Below are positions 26,276-35,588 of a stretch of 64,000 nucleotides of DNA, piece by piece. Positions within the stretch are counted from its first letter, which is position 1. Every line of letters starts with the position of its first letter. This stretch comes from Pseudoflavitalea sp. G-6-1-2 (GTDB lineage: Bacteria > Bacteroidota > Bacteroidia > Chitinophagales > Chitinophagaceae): positions 930,001 through 994,000 of the forward strand of contig NZ_JABBGB010000001.1 in the NCBI RefSeq assembly GCF_012927185.1, in the 5' to 3' direction. The translations under genes and the position numbers were made by a program. The notes beneath the pieces were generated by a model. It saw nothing but the letters and a program-made list of their open reading frames with translations, was not told where the DNA came from and did no database searches.

Positions 26276-26866
26276 ATGAAAAAATTTCTGTTGGCTTGTA
26301 CAGCTGTTGTGGCTGTAAGTGTATTTTCTGTATCCTGTAAAACCCAGGTAACCCGTATCGATCCGGGTGAGCAGGTTGATCTCAGCGGCCGCTGGAACAA
26401 TACCGACTCCAGACTTGTATCTGAAGAAATGATTCAGGACGTATTGAATCAGGCATGGCTCGGCAATCACCTGGAAGCCAACAAAGGACAGAAACCTGTA
26501 GTGATCGTAGGCTTTGTTACCAACAAAAGCCATGAACATATCGAAGCAGAAACCTTTGTGAAAGATATCGAGCAAACCTTCATCAGATCACAAAGAGTAA
26601 GACTGGTTCAGGGTGGAAAGAAAAGAGAAGAACTCCGTGCCGAAAAAGCAGACCAGCAAACGAACGCCTCCGCTTCTTCCATGAAGAAATTCGGACTGGA
26701 ACAAGGCGCTGACTACATTCTGCAAGGTTCTATCAACTCCATTGTGGATTCACAGAAAAGAAGAAAAGTGGTATACTATCAGATCAATCTGGAGCTTACC
26801 AATATCCAAACCAACGAAATCGTTTGGAACGGAGACAAGAAGATCGCTAAATACGTGAAGAACTAG
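26276..26866 (+). CDS. LpoB-like penicillin-binding protein activator
   Basis: The 196-residue lipoprotein (signal MKKFLLACTAVVAVSVFSVSC) matches the LpoB family (PF13036): DLSGRWNNTDSRLVSEEMIQDVL, VVIVGFVTNKSHEHIEAETFVKDIEQTFI, GADYILQGSINSIVD and LTNIQTNEIVWNGDKKI. In enterobacteria LpoB activates the peptidoglycan synthase PBP1B from the outer membrane; the same role here is inferred. A COG3014-like lipoprotein gene follows 25 bases later, a pairing often seen in Bacteroidota. Confidence 0.85.
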   Translation: MKKFLLACTAVVAVSVFSVSCKTQVTRIDPGEQVDLSGRWNNTDSRLVSEEMIQDVLNQAWLGNHLEANKGQKPVVIVGFVTNKSHEHIEAETFVKDIEQTFIRSQRVRLVQGGKKREELRAEKADQQTNASASSMKKFGLEQGADYILQGSINSIVDSQKRRKVVYYQINLELTNIQTNEIVWNGDKKIAKYVKN

Positions 26867-26891
26867 TTTGTAGTAAACCAGAGCCTTTTCA

Positions 26892-28304
26892 ATGCAGTTA
26901 CTACCTAATAATAAGAGAGCATTGGCTTTACTTCCGCTAATGCTCTTTTTCTTTTCCTGCGTTACTTACAACAACCGCATTGCTGAATACTATTCAGAAG
27001 TGCGGCAGAATAATTTTGCCGCAGCGGATGCAAAGCTGGAAAGCACCAAGATCCTGCGGGCAAAACGCAATCGCCTGCTCTATTATTTCGAGAAAGGAAA
27101 GATGGCCCATCTGCTGAAACAGTACGATTCGAGCAACAGGTATTTCAACGATGCGGATATCTTCATGGAAGAAGTTCGCACCACGGCCGGAGATGTTGCC
27201 GTGGGTACTTTGCTGAACCCTATGATGCAGACCTACAAAGGCGAAGCCTTTGAAAAGTTCATGCTTCATTACTACAAAGCGCTCAACTATCTCTATCTCG
27301 GCAAAACGGCTGATGCACTGGTTGAAGCAAGAAGGATCTCCATTTCCAACTACGAACTCGACGATAAGACCAAAAGCGAGAACAAATACAGTGATGATGC
27401 ATTCTCACTTATGTTGCAGGGCATCATTTACGAAACCTCTGGCGACTGGAACAATGCCTTCATTTCGTATCGCAACTCGGTAGATCTTTTTCTGAAGAAC
27501 AACAACAGCTACTACGGAGTTTCCATTCCCGATCAGCTGAAAAAGGATTTGCTGCATGCAGCCTACATGAACGGATTTTCCGATGAACTGGGCCGCTACG
27601 AAAAATTACTCAATACCACCTATACCCGAAGCGAAGCATCGCCCGGCGGTGAGCTGGTATTGTTCTGGGAAAACGGACTGGCGCCAGTTAAGGAAGAACA
27701 GAATTTCTTTTTCACGCTCACCAAAGACGGATTAGGAAACTTCACATTTGTAGATGCTACCGGTTCTTTCAACATACCATTCAATTTCAGCGGAACCAGC
27801 ATCAGGGATTCGGACCTTAAACTTGCTGATCTCCGCAGTTTCAGAGTGGCGTTTCCGCGATATGTGGAGCAACCGATGTTCTATCGCAATGCCACAGCCA
27901 CCTTAAACGGAAAGCAATTCACGCTCGAAAAAGCTGAGAACATCAATGCGCTTGCATTCACTACGCTTCGCGAACGTTTTCTCAAAGAGATGGGAGTAGC
28001 GCTCAGCAGACTGGTGGTGAAAAAGCTTGCAGAAATGGCGGTTCGTCCGAATGAGAACGACAAGAACAAAGACACCCGCGAAGCGATCTCACTGGCTATT
28101 CAGGCTTTCAGTCTGGCTACAGAGAAAGCAGATACGCGCAACTGGCAGAGCCTCCCGCATACTATTTATTATACGAGAATACCTTTGCAGGCAGGAACCA
28201 ATCAGATCAAGTTCCAGGCGAGCGGCCAATCTAATCAGGATGTGAATCTGGTTATTGAAGGAAAGGGAAGATTGGTGGTGCAGAATATTGTTACGTTGAG
28301 ATAA
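26892..28304 (+). CDS. COG3014-like lipoprotein, TPR-containing
   Basis: A 470-residue protein with lipoprotein signal (LLPLMLFFFSC). The first half has TPR-like helices (NRLLYYFEKGKMAHLLKQYDSSNRYFNDAD; LHYYKALNYLYLGKTADALVEARR; SDDAFSLMLQGIIYETSGDWNNAFISYR), the second half is strand-rich. This agrees with the uncharacterised COG3014 family. Cotranscription with the LpoB-like gene suggests a cell-envelope assembly role. A strong terminator follows. Confidence 0.8.
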   Translation: MQLLPNNKRALALLPLMLFFFSCVTYNNRIAEYYSEVRQNNFAAADAKLESTKILRAKRNRLLYYFEKGKMAHLLKQYDSSNRYFNDADIFMEEVRTTAGDVAVGTLLNPMMQTYKGEAFEKFMLHYYKALNYLYLGKTADALVEARRISISNYELDDKTKSENKYSDDAFSLMLQGIIYETSGDWNNAFISYRNSVDLFLKNNNSYYGVSIPDQLKKDLLHAAYMNGFSDELGRYEKLLNTTYTRSEASPGGELVLFWENGLAPVKEEQNFFFTLTKDGLGNFTFVDATGSFNIPFNFSGTSIRDSDLKLADLRSFRVAFPRYVEQPMFYRNATATLNGKQFTLEKAENINALAFTTLRERFLKEMGVALSRLVVKKLAEMAVRPNENDKNKDTREAISLAIQAFSLATEKADTRNWQSLPHTIYYTRIPLQAGTNQIKFQASGQSNQDVNLVIEGKGRLVVQNIVTLR

Positions 28305-28327
28305 GCAGTGAATCAATAAAAGATATC

Positions 28328-28354
28328 AGCCCGGCTCATCAGCCGGGCTTTTTT
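28328..28354 (+). terminator. terminator of LpoB-COG3014 operon
   Basis: Perfect 9-bp stem AGCCCGGCT / AGCCGGGCT with a 4-base loop followed by six T. Confidence 0.92.
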
Positions 28355-28826
28355 ATTCGCCGCACAGGCCTTTTGAATGAAGGTTATGAGCCAAAAACTT
28401 TCCTGAATCGATTAGGTAAAGGGAGTTTTCATAAAACACCTCAGAAAAGCAAAGACCACGCTCAACTATCTTTTATTATGTATTGTGCATAATCAGCCAC
28501 CCCTCATTCTCCCACTCATAGCGGGTAAGGCGGGGGTGTCGGGGTATGATAACTGCGGCCTTGGAATATGTTGAACAACAGTTGATTAGACACCTCTCGC
28601 TTAATCCTCCGTACCTCCGTCCATCTATGTAACTACTCTGCCGGGCATATTCCTCGCCCGCTGTTTTCATACCCCGCAACCAGCCGAAAATACTCCTCAA
28701 CCACTCATCCCACCTCAATAACCATCCATCAAAACCCCAAAATCGCCCATTTCGCCGAAACCCGCTCTCCATCTGCATTTCCCCTCAAACCCATTACTTT
28801 CCTATAAAGATTACCTGAAAAAACTA
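28355..28826. other. gene-free stretch before padR
   Basis: About 470 bases without a convincing gene. An open frame of 100 codons on the minus strand (28476-28778) has no family resemblance and begins with poor context. The stretch is locally rich in C runs around 28490-28550 and 28670-28790. Nothing else is recognised until the palindrome at 28827. Confidence 0.5.
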
Positions 28827-28849
28827 AGTACTATGTGTTGCATAGTACT
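28827..28849. promoter_or_regulatory. PadR-type operator palindrome
   Basis: Perfect inverted repeat AGTACTATG / CATAGTACT with a 5-base spacer. The spacer contains the TTG (28838-28840) of the likely -33 element of the downstream promoter, so a bound repressor would block RNA polymerase. The arms resemble the ATGTAT/ATACAT-like dyads bound by PadR proteins; the next regulator gene downstream is padR, so autoregulation is likely. Confidence 0.75.
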
Positions 28850-28868
28850 AATATTCTTCCTATGTTTG
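28838..28868 (+). promoter_or_regulatory. promoter of padR-pspC operon
   Basis: TTG (28838-28840) and TATGTTTG (28861-28868) with a 20-base spacer, overlapping the palindromic operator. Confidence 0.65.
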
Positions 28869-28913
28869 TGTTGTGAATGATCGATCTCATCAAATATTGA
28901 CCATTCAAAGTAT

Positions 28914-29111
28914 ATGTTAGTAAAAGTTGCCTTGGTTGTTTTTATCTTGACCTCTCTGCTGACCGCCAGCATGGACGATCAGCAAACAATCGCAGAACCG
29001 GTAGCCGCCTCTCGATCAGTAACTGCTGAAAAAGCGGAAACGAAAGTGTCGGAAGCCACTGCCGGATGGGCCGAAGAATTTACACCCATTACTTTTGTGT
29101 CTTACAGATAA
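28914..29111 (+). CDS. small exported hypothetical protein
   Basis: A 65-residue protein with a hydrophobic N-terminus (MLVKVALVVFILTSLLTAS) and an Ala/Glu-rich remainder. It starts 45 bases after the padR promoter's -7 box, so it would be the first gene of that operon. No family recognised. It could be a leader peptide or a true small membrane-linked protein. Confidence 0.45.
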   Translation: MLVKVALVVFILTSLLTASMDDQQTIAEPVAASRSVTAEKAETKVSEATAGWAEEFTPITFVSYR

Positions 29112-29161
29112 TAGCAATCAACAAGTATAGCCAGCCCCTCGGGGCAAAAAAGAACAAGCAT

Positions 29162-29551
29162 ATGAATATCGAGAACACACAGAGCCAAATGCGAAAAGGG
29201 ATTCTGGAGTTCTGCATCCTGTCAATCATCAGGCGGGGAGAAGCTTACCCGAGTGATATTGTTGACGAAATGCGGGGCGCCAATCTGCAGATCCTTGAAG
29301 GAACCCTGTACCCCCTGCTCACCCGTTTGAAAAATGCAGACATGCTAACTTATCGATGGGTCGAAAGCAACAGCGGGCCGCCACGCAAATATTTTTCTTT
29401 AACCCCCAAGGGTGAAACGTTCTATCTCGAACTGCAGGAAACCTGGAACGAACTGGCAAATGCCGTGAATGCACTGGCCAGCAAGAAGGATTCACTTCCT
29501 TCCACCGCAGGTGCCAACGCAATAGAACCCGAACCCAACGATTCCAACTAA
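29162..29551 (+). CDS. PadR family transcriptional regulator
   Basis: A 129-residue PadR regulator with the winged-helix domain: MRKGILEFCILSIIRRGEAYPSDIVDEM, then LQILEGTLYPLLTRLKNADML and the wing PPRKYFSLTPKGE. The C-terminus is short, as in PadR-s1 proteins. Start at 29162 (MNIENTQSQM) is preferred to an upstream frame from 29066 that overlaps the small exported gene. It probably represses its own operon through the palindrome at 28827. The next gene is the membrane protein with PspC domains, a pairing common in Bacteroidota. Confidence 0.92.
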   Translation: MNIENTQSQMRKGILEFCILSIIRRGEAYPSDIVDEMRGANLQILEGTLYPLLTRLKNADMLTYRWVESNSGPPRKYFSLTPKGETFYLELQETWNELANAVNALASKKDSLPSTAGANAIEPEPNDSN

Positions 29552-29580
29552 CCAACTATCAACCGCCAAATTGCAGAACA

Positions 29581-31773
29581 ATGAAAAAAGTCATCAACAT
29601 AAATTTCCAGGGCAGGGTGATTCCCATCGAGGAAACCGCCTTCGATCTGCTGAAGCAATACATAGACAGTTTGCGCAGCTATTTCGCCAGGGAAGAAGGT
29701 CGGGATGAAATTATCAATGATATTGAAAGCCGCATTGCGGAACTGTTTTCCGAGCGACTGAAAAAAGGCGCCGTTTGCATCACCGACGACGATGTGAATG
29801 CCATCAGCGCCAGCATCGGACGCCCCGAAGATTTTGAAGAAGATAATGGTGGATCATCCACTGAATCGGCTTCCGCATCAGCGCACTCCGGCCAGCAACA
29901 GCAGCAGCACACCGAATCAGCGTCTGCGCGCAGCTACAATACCGGTACCGGCCGTGGCCGTCTCTACCGCAACAGCGACGATCAGATTCTCGGTGGTGTA
30001 TGTAGTGGTCTTGCCAACTACGTTGGTATCGACCCTGTGGTACTGAGAATTCTCTTTGTACTGCTCATCGCTCCACTGTTCTGGGTGTACATCCTGCTGT
30101 GGATTGTGGTTCCGGCAAAATCAATTCAGACCAATATCACCAAACGTCTCTACAGAAGCAGGGAAGATAAAGTGATTGCGGGTGTGGCTGGTGGTCTCGC
30201 ATCGTATTTCAAGATCGATGCATGGATCCCCCGACTCATCTTCGCCCTCCCTCTCCTGCTGGCATTGATTTCTGGTCCTTTTGATTTCTTCTGGCACGAC
30301 TGGGGTTTCTGGAGCGGACCTAAATTCATCACCGGATCTCTCGGAAGTACACTCTTTATAACATATGTGATCCTTTGGATTGCAGTACCAGTAGCAGTTA
30401 CAGCCTCAGAGAAACTGGAAGCACGTGGCGAAAGAGTTGATATCAATTCCATCGCAGATACTGTAAAAGAAGATCTCGAAAGCATCAGAGCCAAAGGCGG
30501 AAGCTTCGGCAGTGAAGTGAAACAATCTGCAGAAAACCTCGGAGCAAAAGCAAAAGAAATGGGCGCTGAAGCCAGTCAGGCTTTCAAAACCTATTCTTCG
30601 GAAGCAAGTAATAAAGTTCGCAGCTCTGGTGCCGGCCATGTGATTGGCGTACTCTTCAAAGCTTTCTTCCTCTGTATCGCAGGCATCATCGCCATCGCAC
30701 TGTTCTTTGTGCTGCTGGGATTGCTGTTCGGAAGCTTCTCCGTGTTCCCGCTGAAGAATTTCCTGCTCGAAGGTTTCAATCAGGATCTGCTGGCATGGCT
30801 CACGCTGCTGCTTTTCCTCGGAATACCTATCGTGGCATTGCTTACCTGGCTGATCCGCCGCATCGCAGGTGTTCGTTCAAAAAACAATTACCTCGGTTAT
30901 GCTTTCGGAAGCCTCTGGACCATCGGACTGATCAGCATGATTGTACTGCTGGGACTCGTAAGCCGCAATTTCAAAACCAGCGACTCCGCACCGCAGCAAT
31001 ACACCGAACTCAAAACCAGCAGCGACAGACTGATGGTAGACCTCAAGCCCGAACCCGCACACGATTATACCAGCGACTGGTTTGGCATGGACGAAGAAGA
31101 CTGGCCGTTCTACGCTGTAAATCCCGATACACTTATGCTGAGCACAGTTCGGGTGGATGTAGTGAAAAGCCTCGATTCTAATTATCATGCAAAAATTGTG
31201 AGGCTCTCCCGCGGACGTACTCCTGAAGTAGCAAGAGCACTCGCCAGCAAGATCGATTTTCCGATTGCACTGGAAAATAATACCCTCTATCTGCCGCATG
31301 GCTTTGGCATCAGCCGCGATGAGAAATTCAGAAACCAGCAGGTAAGAGTGATCATCGAAGTGCCGGTAGGGAAAAGAATTCAGTTGGCCCGCGATATCAA
31401 TAATTACGAGTCTTTCGAGATCCGTACCACCCGCCGCCGCAATCGCTACGACGATGAGATCGACCGCCACAGATACTGGATCGAACCTGGCGAAGAATAT
31501 ATCATGACCAGCAACGACGGTCCAAGAAAAGTAGCGGATATGGACGAAGTAGAACTGAGAAAAGGAAATATCAAACTCCGCTTCAAAGACAAAGACGCAG
31601 AGTTCAATGCTGAGATCAATACTGGAGACAGTGACGAGAACAACTCAGACGATCAGCAGACCAAACCCAATAGCGACAACAATCCCAATAACGAATACCG
31701 TTATCGCGGAAGAGAACAGAAAAAAGCAATTACAGATACAGTGGCCACCGCTCCTAAAAAAGCGAAGATCTAG
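29581..31773 (+). CDS. PspC-domain membrane protein
   Basis: A 730-residue inner-membrane protein. A cytoplasmic N-terminal region (residues 1-90, INFQGRVIPIEETAFDLLKQYIDSL) is followed by a Gln/Ser-rich linker and two PspC domains (RGRLYRNSDDQILGGVCSGLANYVGID, about 125-180; KRLYRSREDKVIAGVAGGLASYFKID, about 190-275). More membrane helices follow near 355-460, then a C-terminal non-membrane domain with a Gly/Asn/Asp-rich tail. PspC proteins respond to envelope stress. Cotranscribed with padR, 29 bases downstream. Confidence 0.88.
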   Translation: MKKVININFQGRVIPIEETAFDLLKQYIDSLRSYFAREEGRDEIINDIESRIAELFSERLKKGAVCITDDDVNAISASIGRPEDFEEDNGGSSTESASASAHSGQQQQQHTESASARSYNTGTGRGRLYRNSDDQILGGVCSGLANYVGIDPVVLRILFVLLIAPLFWVYILLWIVVPAKSIQTNITKRLYRSREDKVIAGVAGGLASYFKIDAWIPRLIFALPLLLALISGPFDFFWHDWGFWSGPKFITGSLGSTLFITYVILWIAVPVAVTASEKLEARGERVDINSIADTVKEDLESIRAKGGSFGSEVKQSAENLGAKAKEMGAEASQAFKTYSSEASNKVRSSGAGHVIGVLFKAFFLCIAGIIAIALFFVLLGLLFGSFSVFPLKNFLLEGFNQDLLAWLTLLLFLGIPIVALLTWLIRRIAGVRSKNNYLGYAFGSLWTIGLISMIVLLGLVSRNFKTSDSAPQQYTELKTSSDRLMVDLKPEPAHDYTSDWFGMDEEDWPFYAVNPDTLMLSTVRVDVVKSLDSNYHAKIVRLSRGRTPEVARALASKIDFPIALENNTLYLPHGFGISRDEKFRNQQVRVIIEVPVGKRIQLARDINNYESFEIRTTRRRNRYDDEIDRHRYWIEPGEEYIMTSNDGPRKVADMDEVELRKGNIKLRFKDKDAEFNAEINTGDSDENNSDDQQTKPNSDNNPNNEYRYRGREQKKAITDTVATAPKKAKI

Positions 31774-31807
31774 TACCACTGCACTAACATAGGTTGAAGT
31801 TGGAACA

Positions 31808-31843
31808 AAAGGGTCCGGCGCCGGTAGCGGCGGGGCCCTTTTT
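31808..31843 (+). terminator. padR-pspC terminator
   Basis: Stem AAAGGGTCC / GGGCCCTTT (one G-U) enclosing a GC-rich inner hairpin, followed by T residues. Confidence 0.7.
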
Positions 31844-31925
31844 CATTTTATCGCTGCTTTAGGGCCATCCGAACGGTTACCACGGATTACCCCGGTATGA
31901 TCATTTCTTCACCTGGTACATCCTT

Positions 31926-31958
31926 TTGTTTTATTATCAATCGCAAACTTTATTTTTG
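31926..31958 (+). promoter_or_regulatory. gcvT promoter
   Basis: TTG (31926-31928) and TATTTTTG (31951-31958) with a 22-base spacer; the leader before gcvT is short. No glycine riboswitch is apparent. Confidence 0.5.
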
Positions 31959-31976
31959 CTGCTCTAAAATCGCTAT

Positions 31977-33062
31977 ATGAAGAATACTCCTTTTACGAAC
32001 AAGCACATTGCGCTGGGTGCTAAGATGGCTGAGTTCGCGGGTTACAACATGCCGATCTCTTATACGGGAATCAACGATGAACATGCCGCTGTGCGCAACA
32101 ACGCCGGTGTTTTTGATGTAAGCCATATGGGCGAGTTCATTCTGAAAGGAGAAAATGCCCTGGACCTGATCCAGCGTGTTACTACCAATGATGCCAGCAA
32201 GCTGACCGACGGAAAAGCACAGTACAGCTCACTTCCCAACGACAATGGCGGACTGGTGGACGATCTGCTGGTTTACTGCATCGAAGAGAACAAAACCTAC
32301 ATGCTGGTGGTGAACGCCAGTAACATCGAGAAAGACTGGAACCGCATTTCCAGCTTCAACACAAAGGGCGTTGAAATGCACAATGTGAGCGACAAAACCT
32401 GTCTGCTTGCCATTCAGGGACCAAACGCAACCAAAATGCTGCAGGCTCTCACAGACATGGACATTCTCAACCTCAAGTACTACACATTTGCCAAAGGCAA
32501 GTTCGCCGGAGTAGACAATGTACTCGTGAGTGCAACAGGTTATACCGGTGCAGGTGGTGTGGAGATCTACTTTGAAGACAAAGACGGCAATGCCGATAAA
32601 ATATGGGATGCCATCTTCGAAGTTGGCGGACCACAGGGCCTGAAGCCAATCGGCCTCGGTGCACGCGACACCCTTCGCCTCGAAATGGGATTCTGCCTTT
32701 ACGGAAATGATATCGACGACAATACCTCTCCGCTCGAAGCTGGTCTCGGATGGATCACCAAATTCACCAAAGACTTCCCTTCGCGCGCGATCTTCGAAAA
32801 ACAAAAAGCTGATGGTGTAGCCCTCAAGCTGGTTGGTTTTGAAATGATCGACAGAGGTATTCCCCGTCACGATTACGAAATCGCAGACAAAGACGGAAAC
32901 GTTATCGGAAGAGTAACCTCAGGAACACAGAGCCCAAGCCTCGGCAAAGCCATTGGCATCGGTTATGTACAAACAGCGCTCGCTACGCTGGACAATATCA
33001 TTTACATCAAAGTAAGAGATAAACTCCTGCAAGCGAAAATTGTGAAGTTCCCGTTTGCATAA
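31977..33062 (+). CDS. gcvT: glycine cleavage T protein (aminomethyltransferase)
   Basis: The 361-residue protein transfers the aminomethyl group from lipoylated GcvH to tetrahydrofolate. Family blocks are [57 protein letters not shown] and [18 protein letters not shown]. Length is standard. gcvH and gcvP are not adjacent. The next gene starts 60 bases later. Confidence 0.95.
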   Translation: MKNTPFTNKHIALGAKMAEFAGYNMPISYTGINDEHAAVRNNAGVFDVSHMGEFILKGENALDLIQRVTTNDASKLTDGKAQYSSLPNDNGGLVDDLLVYCIEENKTYMLVVNASNIEKDWNRISSFNTKGVEMHNVSDKTCLLAIQGPNATKMLQALTDMDILNLKYYTFAKGKFAGVDNVLVSATGYTGAGGVEIYFEDKDGNADKIWDAIFEVGGPQGLKPIGLGARDTLRLEMGFCLYGNDIDDNTSPLEAGLGWITKFTKDFPSRAIFEKQKADGVALKLVGFEMIDRGIPRHDYEIADKDGNVIGRVTSGTQSPSLGKAIGIGYVQTALATLDNIIYIKVRDKLLQAKIVKFPFA

Positions 33063-33122
33063 GAAGGCTTGGCGCATTTATTGCAGCTGTATCCACCCGA
33101 TCACCGCAGCAATCAATCACCT

Positions 33123-33608
33123 ATGCCCACTATTCATCTCACAACATTTATTGCGGCTCCGGTAGAACGTGTGTTCGACCTGAGCCGCAGTATTGAACTT
33201 CACCGGAAATCGATGAGCCATACCGGCGAAGAAGCCGTTGCCGGAACCACCTCCGGTCTGCTCGATCTCAACGACACTGTTACCTGGAAAGCAAAACATC
33301 TGATGAAGACCAGGTACATGAAAGTAACCATCTCCGCCATGAGCCGCCCCTTAACTTTCACCGACGAAATGGTCAAAGGCGACCTCAGGAGCATGAAGCA
33401 CGAACACCATTTCAAGCAGATCGATAACGGCACACTGATGATCGATGTGTTCCAATTCGAAAGCCCCTACGGATTTATAGGATCGGCACTCAACAAACTG
33501 TTTCTCAGCAAATATTTCGCAAAACTGCTGGCGCAGCGCAATGAATTTCTCCGCCAGTGCGCGGAGACCGACAAATGGAAATTTGTTCTAATGAACAGTA
33601 ACGTGTAA
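33123..33608 (+). CDS. SRPBCC family protein
   Basis: A 161-residue START-like/SRPBCC protein: IHLTTFIAAPVERVFDLSRSIELHRKSMSHTGEEAV, WKAKHLMKTRYMKVTISAMSRP, and KHEHHFKQIDNGTLMIDVFQFESPYGFIG. The group binds hydrophobic ligands; some members are annotated as cell-division inhibitors (SulA-like epimerase-associated), without proof here. The ATG at 33123 begins the usual N-terminus. Confidence 0.8.
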   Translation: MPTIHLTTFIAAPVERVFDLSRSIELHRKSMSHTGEEAVAGTTSGLLDLNDTVTWKAKHLMKTRYMKVTISAMSRPLTFTDEMVKGDLRSMKHEHHFKQIDNGTLMIDVFQFESPYGFIGSALNKLFLSKYFAKLLAQRNEFLRQCAETDKWKFVLMNSNV

Positions 33609-33654
33609 AATTGCAGCGAATTTCAGGTTATCTAATCAAATCTCAGCCACAGGC

Positions 33655-34392
33655 ATGTCTCAAGCAAAACCCTCATTATACACTTCTCTTTCTCCGGCGC
33701 TTTTACATTTATACGATCTCAACAATACTGTAGTAGTAATTATCGATGTATTGCGTGCCACCAGCACCATCGCTACTGCTCTGTTCAACGGCGCGCGCAG
33801 CGTTATTCCCGTAGACAGCGTAGCAAGATGCATCGAGCTGGGAAAGAATATCGATTCCATCACCGCAGGTGAGCGGGACGGACAAATTGCAGAGGGACTG
33901 CAATACGGCAACTCGCCTTTCGAATATCCTGAATCGTTCGTTAAAGGCAAAACCCTTGTGCTCACCACCACCAATGGCACCAAGCTGCTGCATATGGCGC
34001 TGGAGCGCGGTGCAGGTGAGATCGTTACAGGATCATTTCCCAACCTCTCGGCAGTTTGCGATTATCTCGTTGCAGCAAAGAAGAATGTGATTCTCGGTTG
34101 TGCGGCATGGAAAGACAAAGTGAATCTCGAAGACACACTCTTTGCCGGTGCAGTGATCGATCGCATCAGCGAGCACTTCTCCATCAACTGCGATTCTTCC
34201 AAACTCGCATCCACATTGTATTCCGCAGCTAAGAGCGATCTCTATGAATTCATGAAGGCACAGAATGCTTCGCATTATCAGCGCCTCACCGGATTCGGAC
34301 TCGAAAAAGATATCCGTTACTGCCTCACACCTGATGGTGCGAATATCCTTCCCTTTTACGCCAACGGCAAGCTCACAATACACAGCTGGTAA
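33655..34392 (+). CDS. 2-phosphosulfolactate phosphatase (ComB family)
   Basis: A 245-residue ComB-family phosphatase: VVIIDVLRATSTIATALFNGARSVIPVDS, AGERDGQIAEGLQYGNSPFEY, TTTNGTKLL, GSFPNLSAV and LGCAAWKDKVNLEDTLFAGAV. Such enzymes release phosphate from 2-phosphosulfolactate in sulfolactate or coenzyme M-type pathways. In Bacteroidota the family is widespread without coenzyme M, possibly for sulfonolipid-related metabolism; that is inference. Confidence 0.9.
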   Translation: MSQAKPSLYTSLSPALLHLYDLNNTVVVIIDVLRATSTIATALFNGARSVIPVDSVARCIELGKNIDSITAGERDGQIAEGLQYGNSPFEYPESFVKGKTLVLTTTNGTKLLHMALERGAGEIVTGSFPNLSAVCDYLVAAKKNVILGCAAWKDKVNLEDTLFAGAVIDRISEHFSINCDSSKLASTLYSAAKSDLYEFMKAQNASHYQRLTGFGLEKDIRYCLTPDGANILPFYANGKLTIHSW

Positions 34393-34529
34393 GGAGGTTT
34401 CTTCGGGTTAAACGATTTTAATGGTCCGCAATTTGCTGCAAAAGCCAGATTGGCCGCTCATTTGCGTAAGTTTGCAGCATCCCCCCTGCCTCAACCGTTA
34501 TTTCGTAATACCTGTAAAAACCCGCGTTT

Positions 34530-35588
34530 ATGGATTCATTCTGGAAGTACCAGTTCTGGGGCAACAGCATCCTTTCGTATACCATTGCAGCCGGCAGCAT
34601 ATTGCTCGCCTGGATAATTATTCGTCTCATCAGGGGAAAACTGCTGAAGAAAATACTGCAATGGACCTCCAAAACAGAAAGCCGTTACGATGATATCGCA
34701 TTAAGCAGCATACAGAAATTTGTACTGCCCTGGATCTATATTTTCGTAAACTATCAGATACTACAGCAATTGACATGGACGCCAAAATGGGAACGTGTTC
34801 TTCACGTAGCCATGGCCGTTGTATCCATGTATTTCTTTATCCGCATTGTTAATCACGTGCTCTCGCTGATGCTCTCCGGCATCATGCGCAAACGCAACGA
34901 ATCGGAGCATCGCATGAAACAGATGCGTGGCGCATTGCTGGTGCTGAAAGTGATTGTGTGGGTACTCGGCATCATCTTCCTCATCGATAATCTCGGTTAC
35001 AACGTTACCACCATGATTGCCGGTTTGGGCGTGGGTGGCATCGCCATTGCACTGGCAGCGCAAACCATACTGGGCGACCTTTTCGGCTATTTCGTGATCT
35101 TCTTCGACAAACCATTCGAGATCGGAGACTATGTAGTGATGGGAGACAAATCGGGGAACATCGAATACATCGGCATCAAAACCACGCGCATCAGAAGTTT
35201 GTCCGGAGAACAGCTGGTGATCACCAACTCGGACCTTACCAAGCAAAGCCTTGCGAACTTCAAAAGTCTGCAGCAGCGCAGGGAAGTGATGAAGCTCGGT
35301 ATCACCTACGACACACCAGTGGAAATGCTCAGAGAAGTGCCGGCGATGGTGAAGCAGATTGTAGAGAGCAAGCCCAAAACAAAGTTCGATCGTGCACATA
35401 TGTCTGCGCTTGCAGACTCCAGCATCAACTTTGAAATTGTTTATCTTATCCAGACCAACGATTACAGCGAATACATGGATGTACGGCAGGCGGTACTGCT
35501 GGATATTCTCTCCAGGTTCAAAGAGTCGAAGATCAACTTTGCCTATCCCACTCAAACGCTTTACTACAAAACCACTGCAGTGGTGTAG
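34530..35588 (+). CDS. MscS-family mechanosensitive channel
   Basis: The 352-residue inner-membrane protein has about four N-terminal helices and the MscS core: GLGVGGIAIALAAQTILGDLFGYFVIFFDKPFEIGDYV (pore helix TM3 into the beta domain), IEYIGIKTTRIRSLSGEQLVITNSDL, and a C-terminal alpha/beta domain. It releases solutes on hypo-osmotic shock. A TAAGTTTG box (34467-34474) lies upstream. Confidence 0.93.
   Translation: MDSFWKYQFWGNSILSYTIAAGSILLAWIIIRLIRGKLLKKILQWTSKTESRYDDIALSSIQKFVLPWIYIFVNYQILQQLTWTPKWERVLHVAMAVVSMYFFIRIVNHVLSLMLSGIMRKRNESEHRMKQMRGALLVLKVIVWVLGIIFLIDNLGYNVTTMIAGLGVGGIAIALAAQTILGDLFGYFVIFFDKPFEIGDYVVMGDKSGNIEYIGIKTTRIRSLSGEQLVITNSDLTKQSLANFKSLQQRREVMKLGITYDTPVEMLREVPAMVKQIVESKPKTKFDRAHMSALADSSINFEIVYLIQTNDYSEYMDVRQAVLLDILSRFKESKINFAYPTQTLYYKTTAVV

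Noticed and set aside
28476-28778. A 100-codon minus-strand frame before padR.
   Set aside because: Arg/Trp/Gly-rich translation with no family resemblance, no promoter box and no start context.
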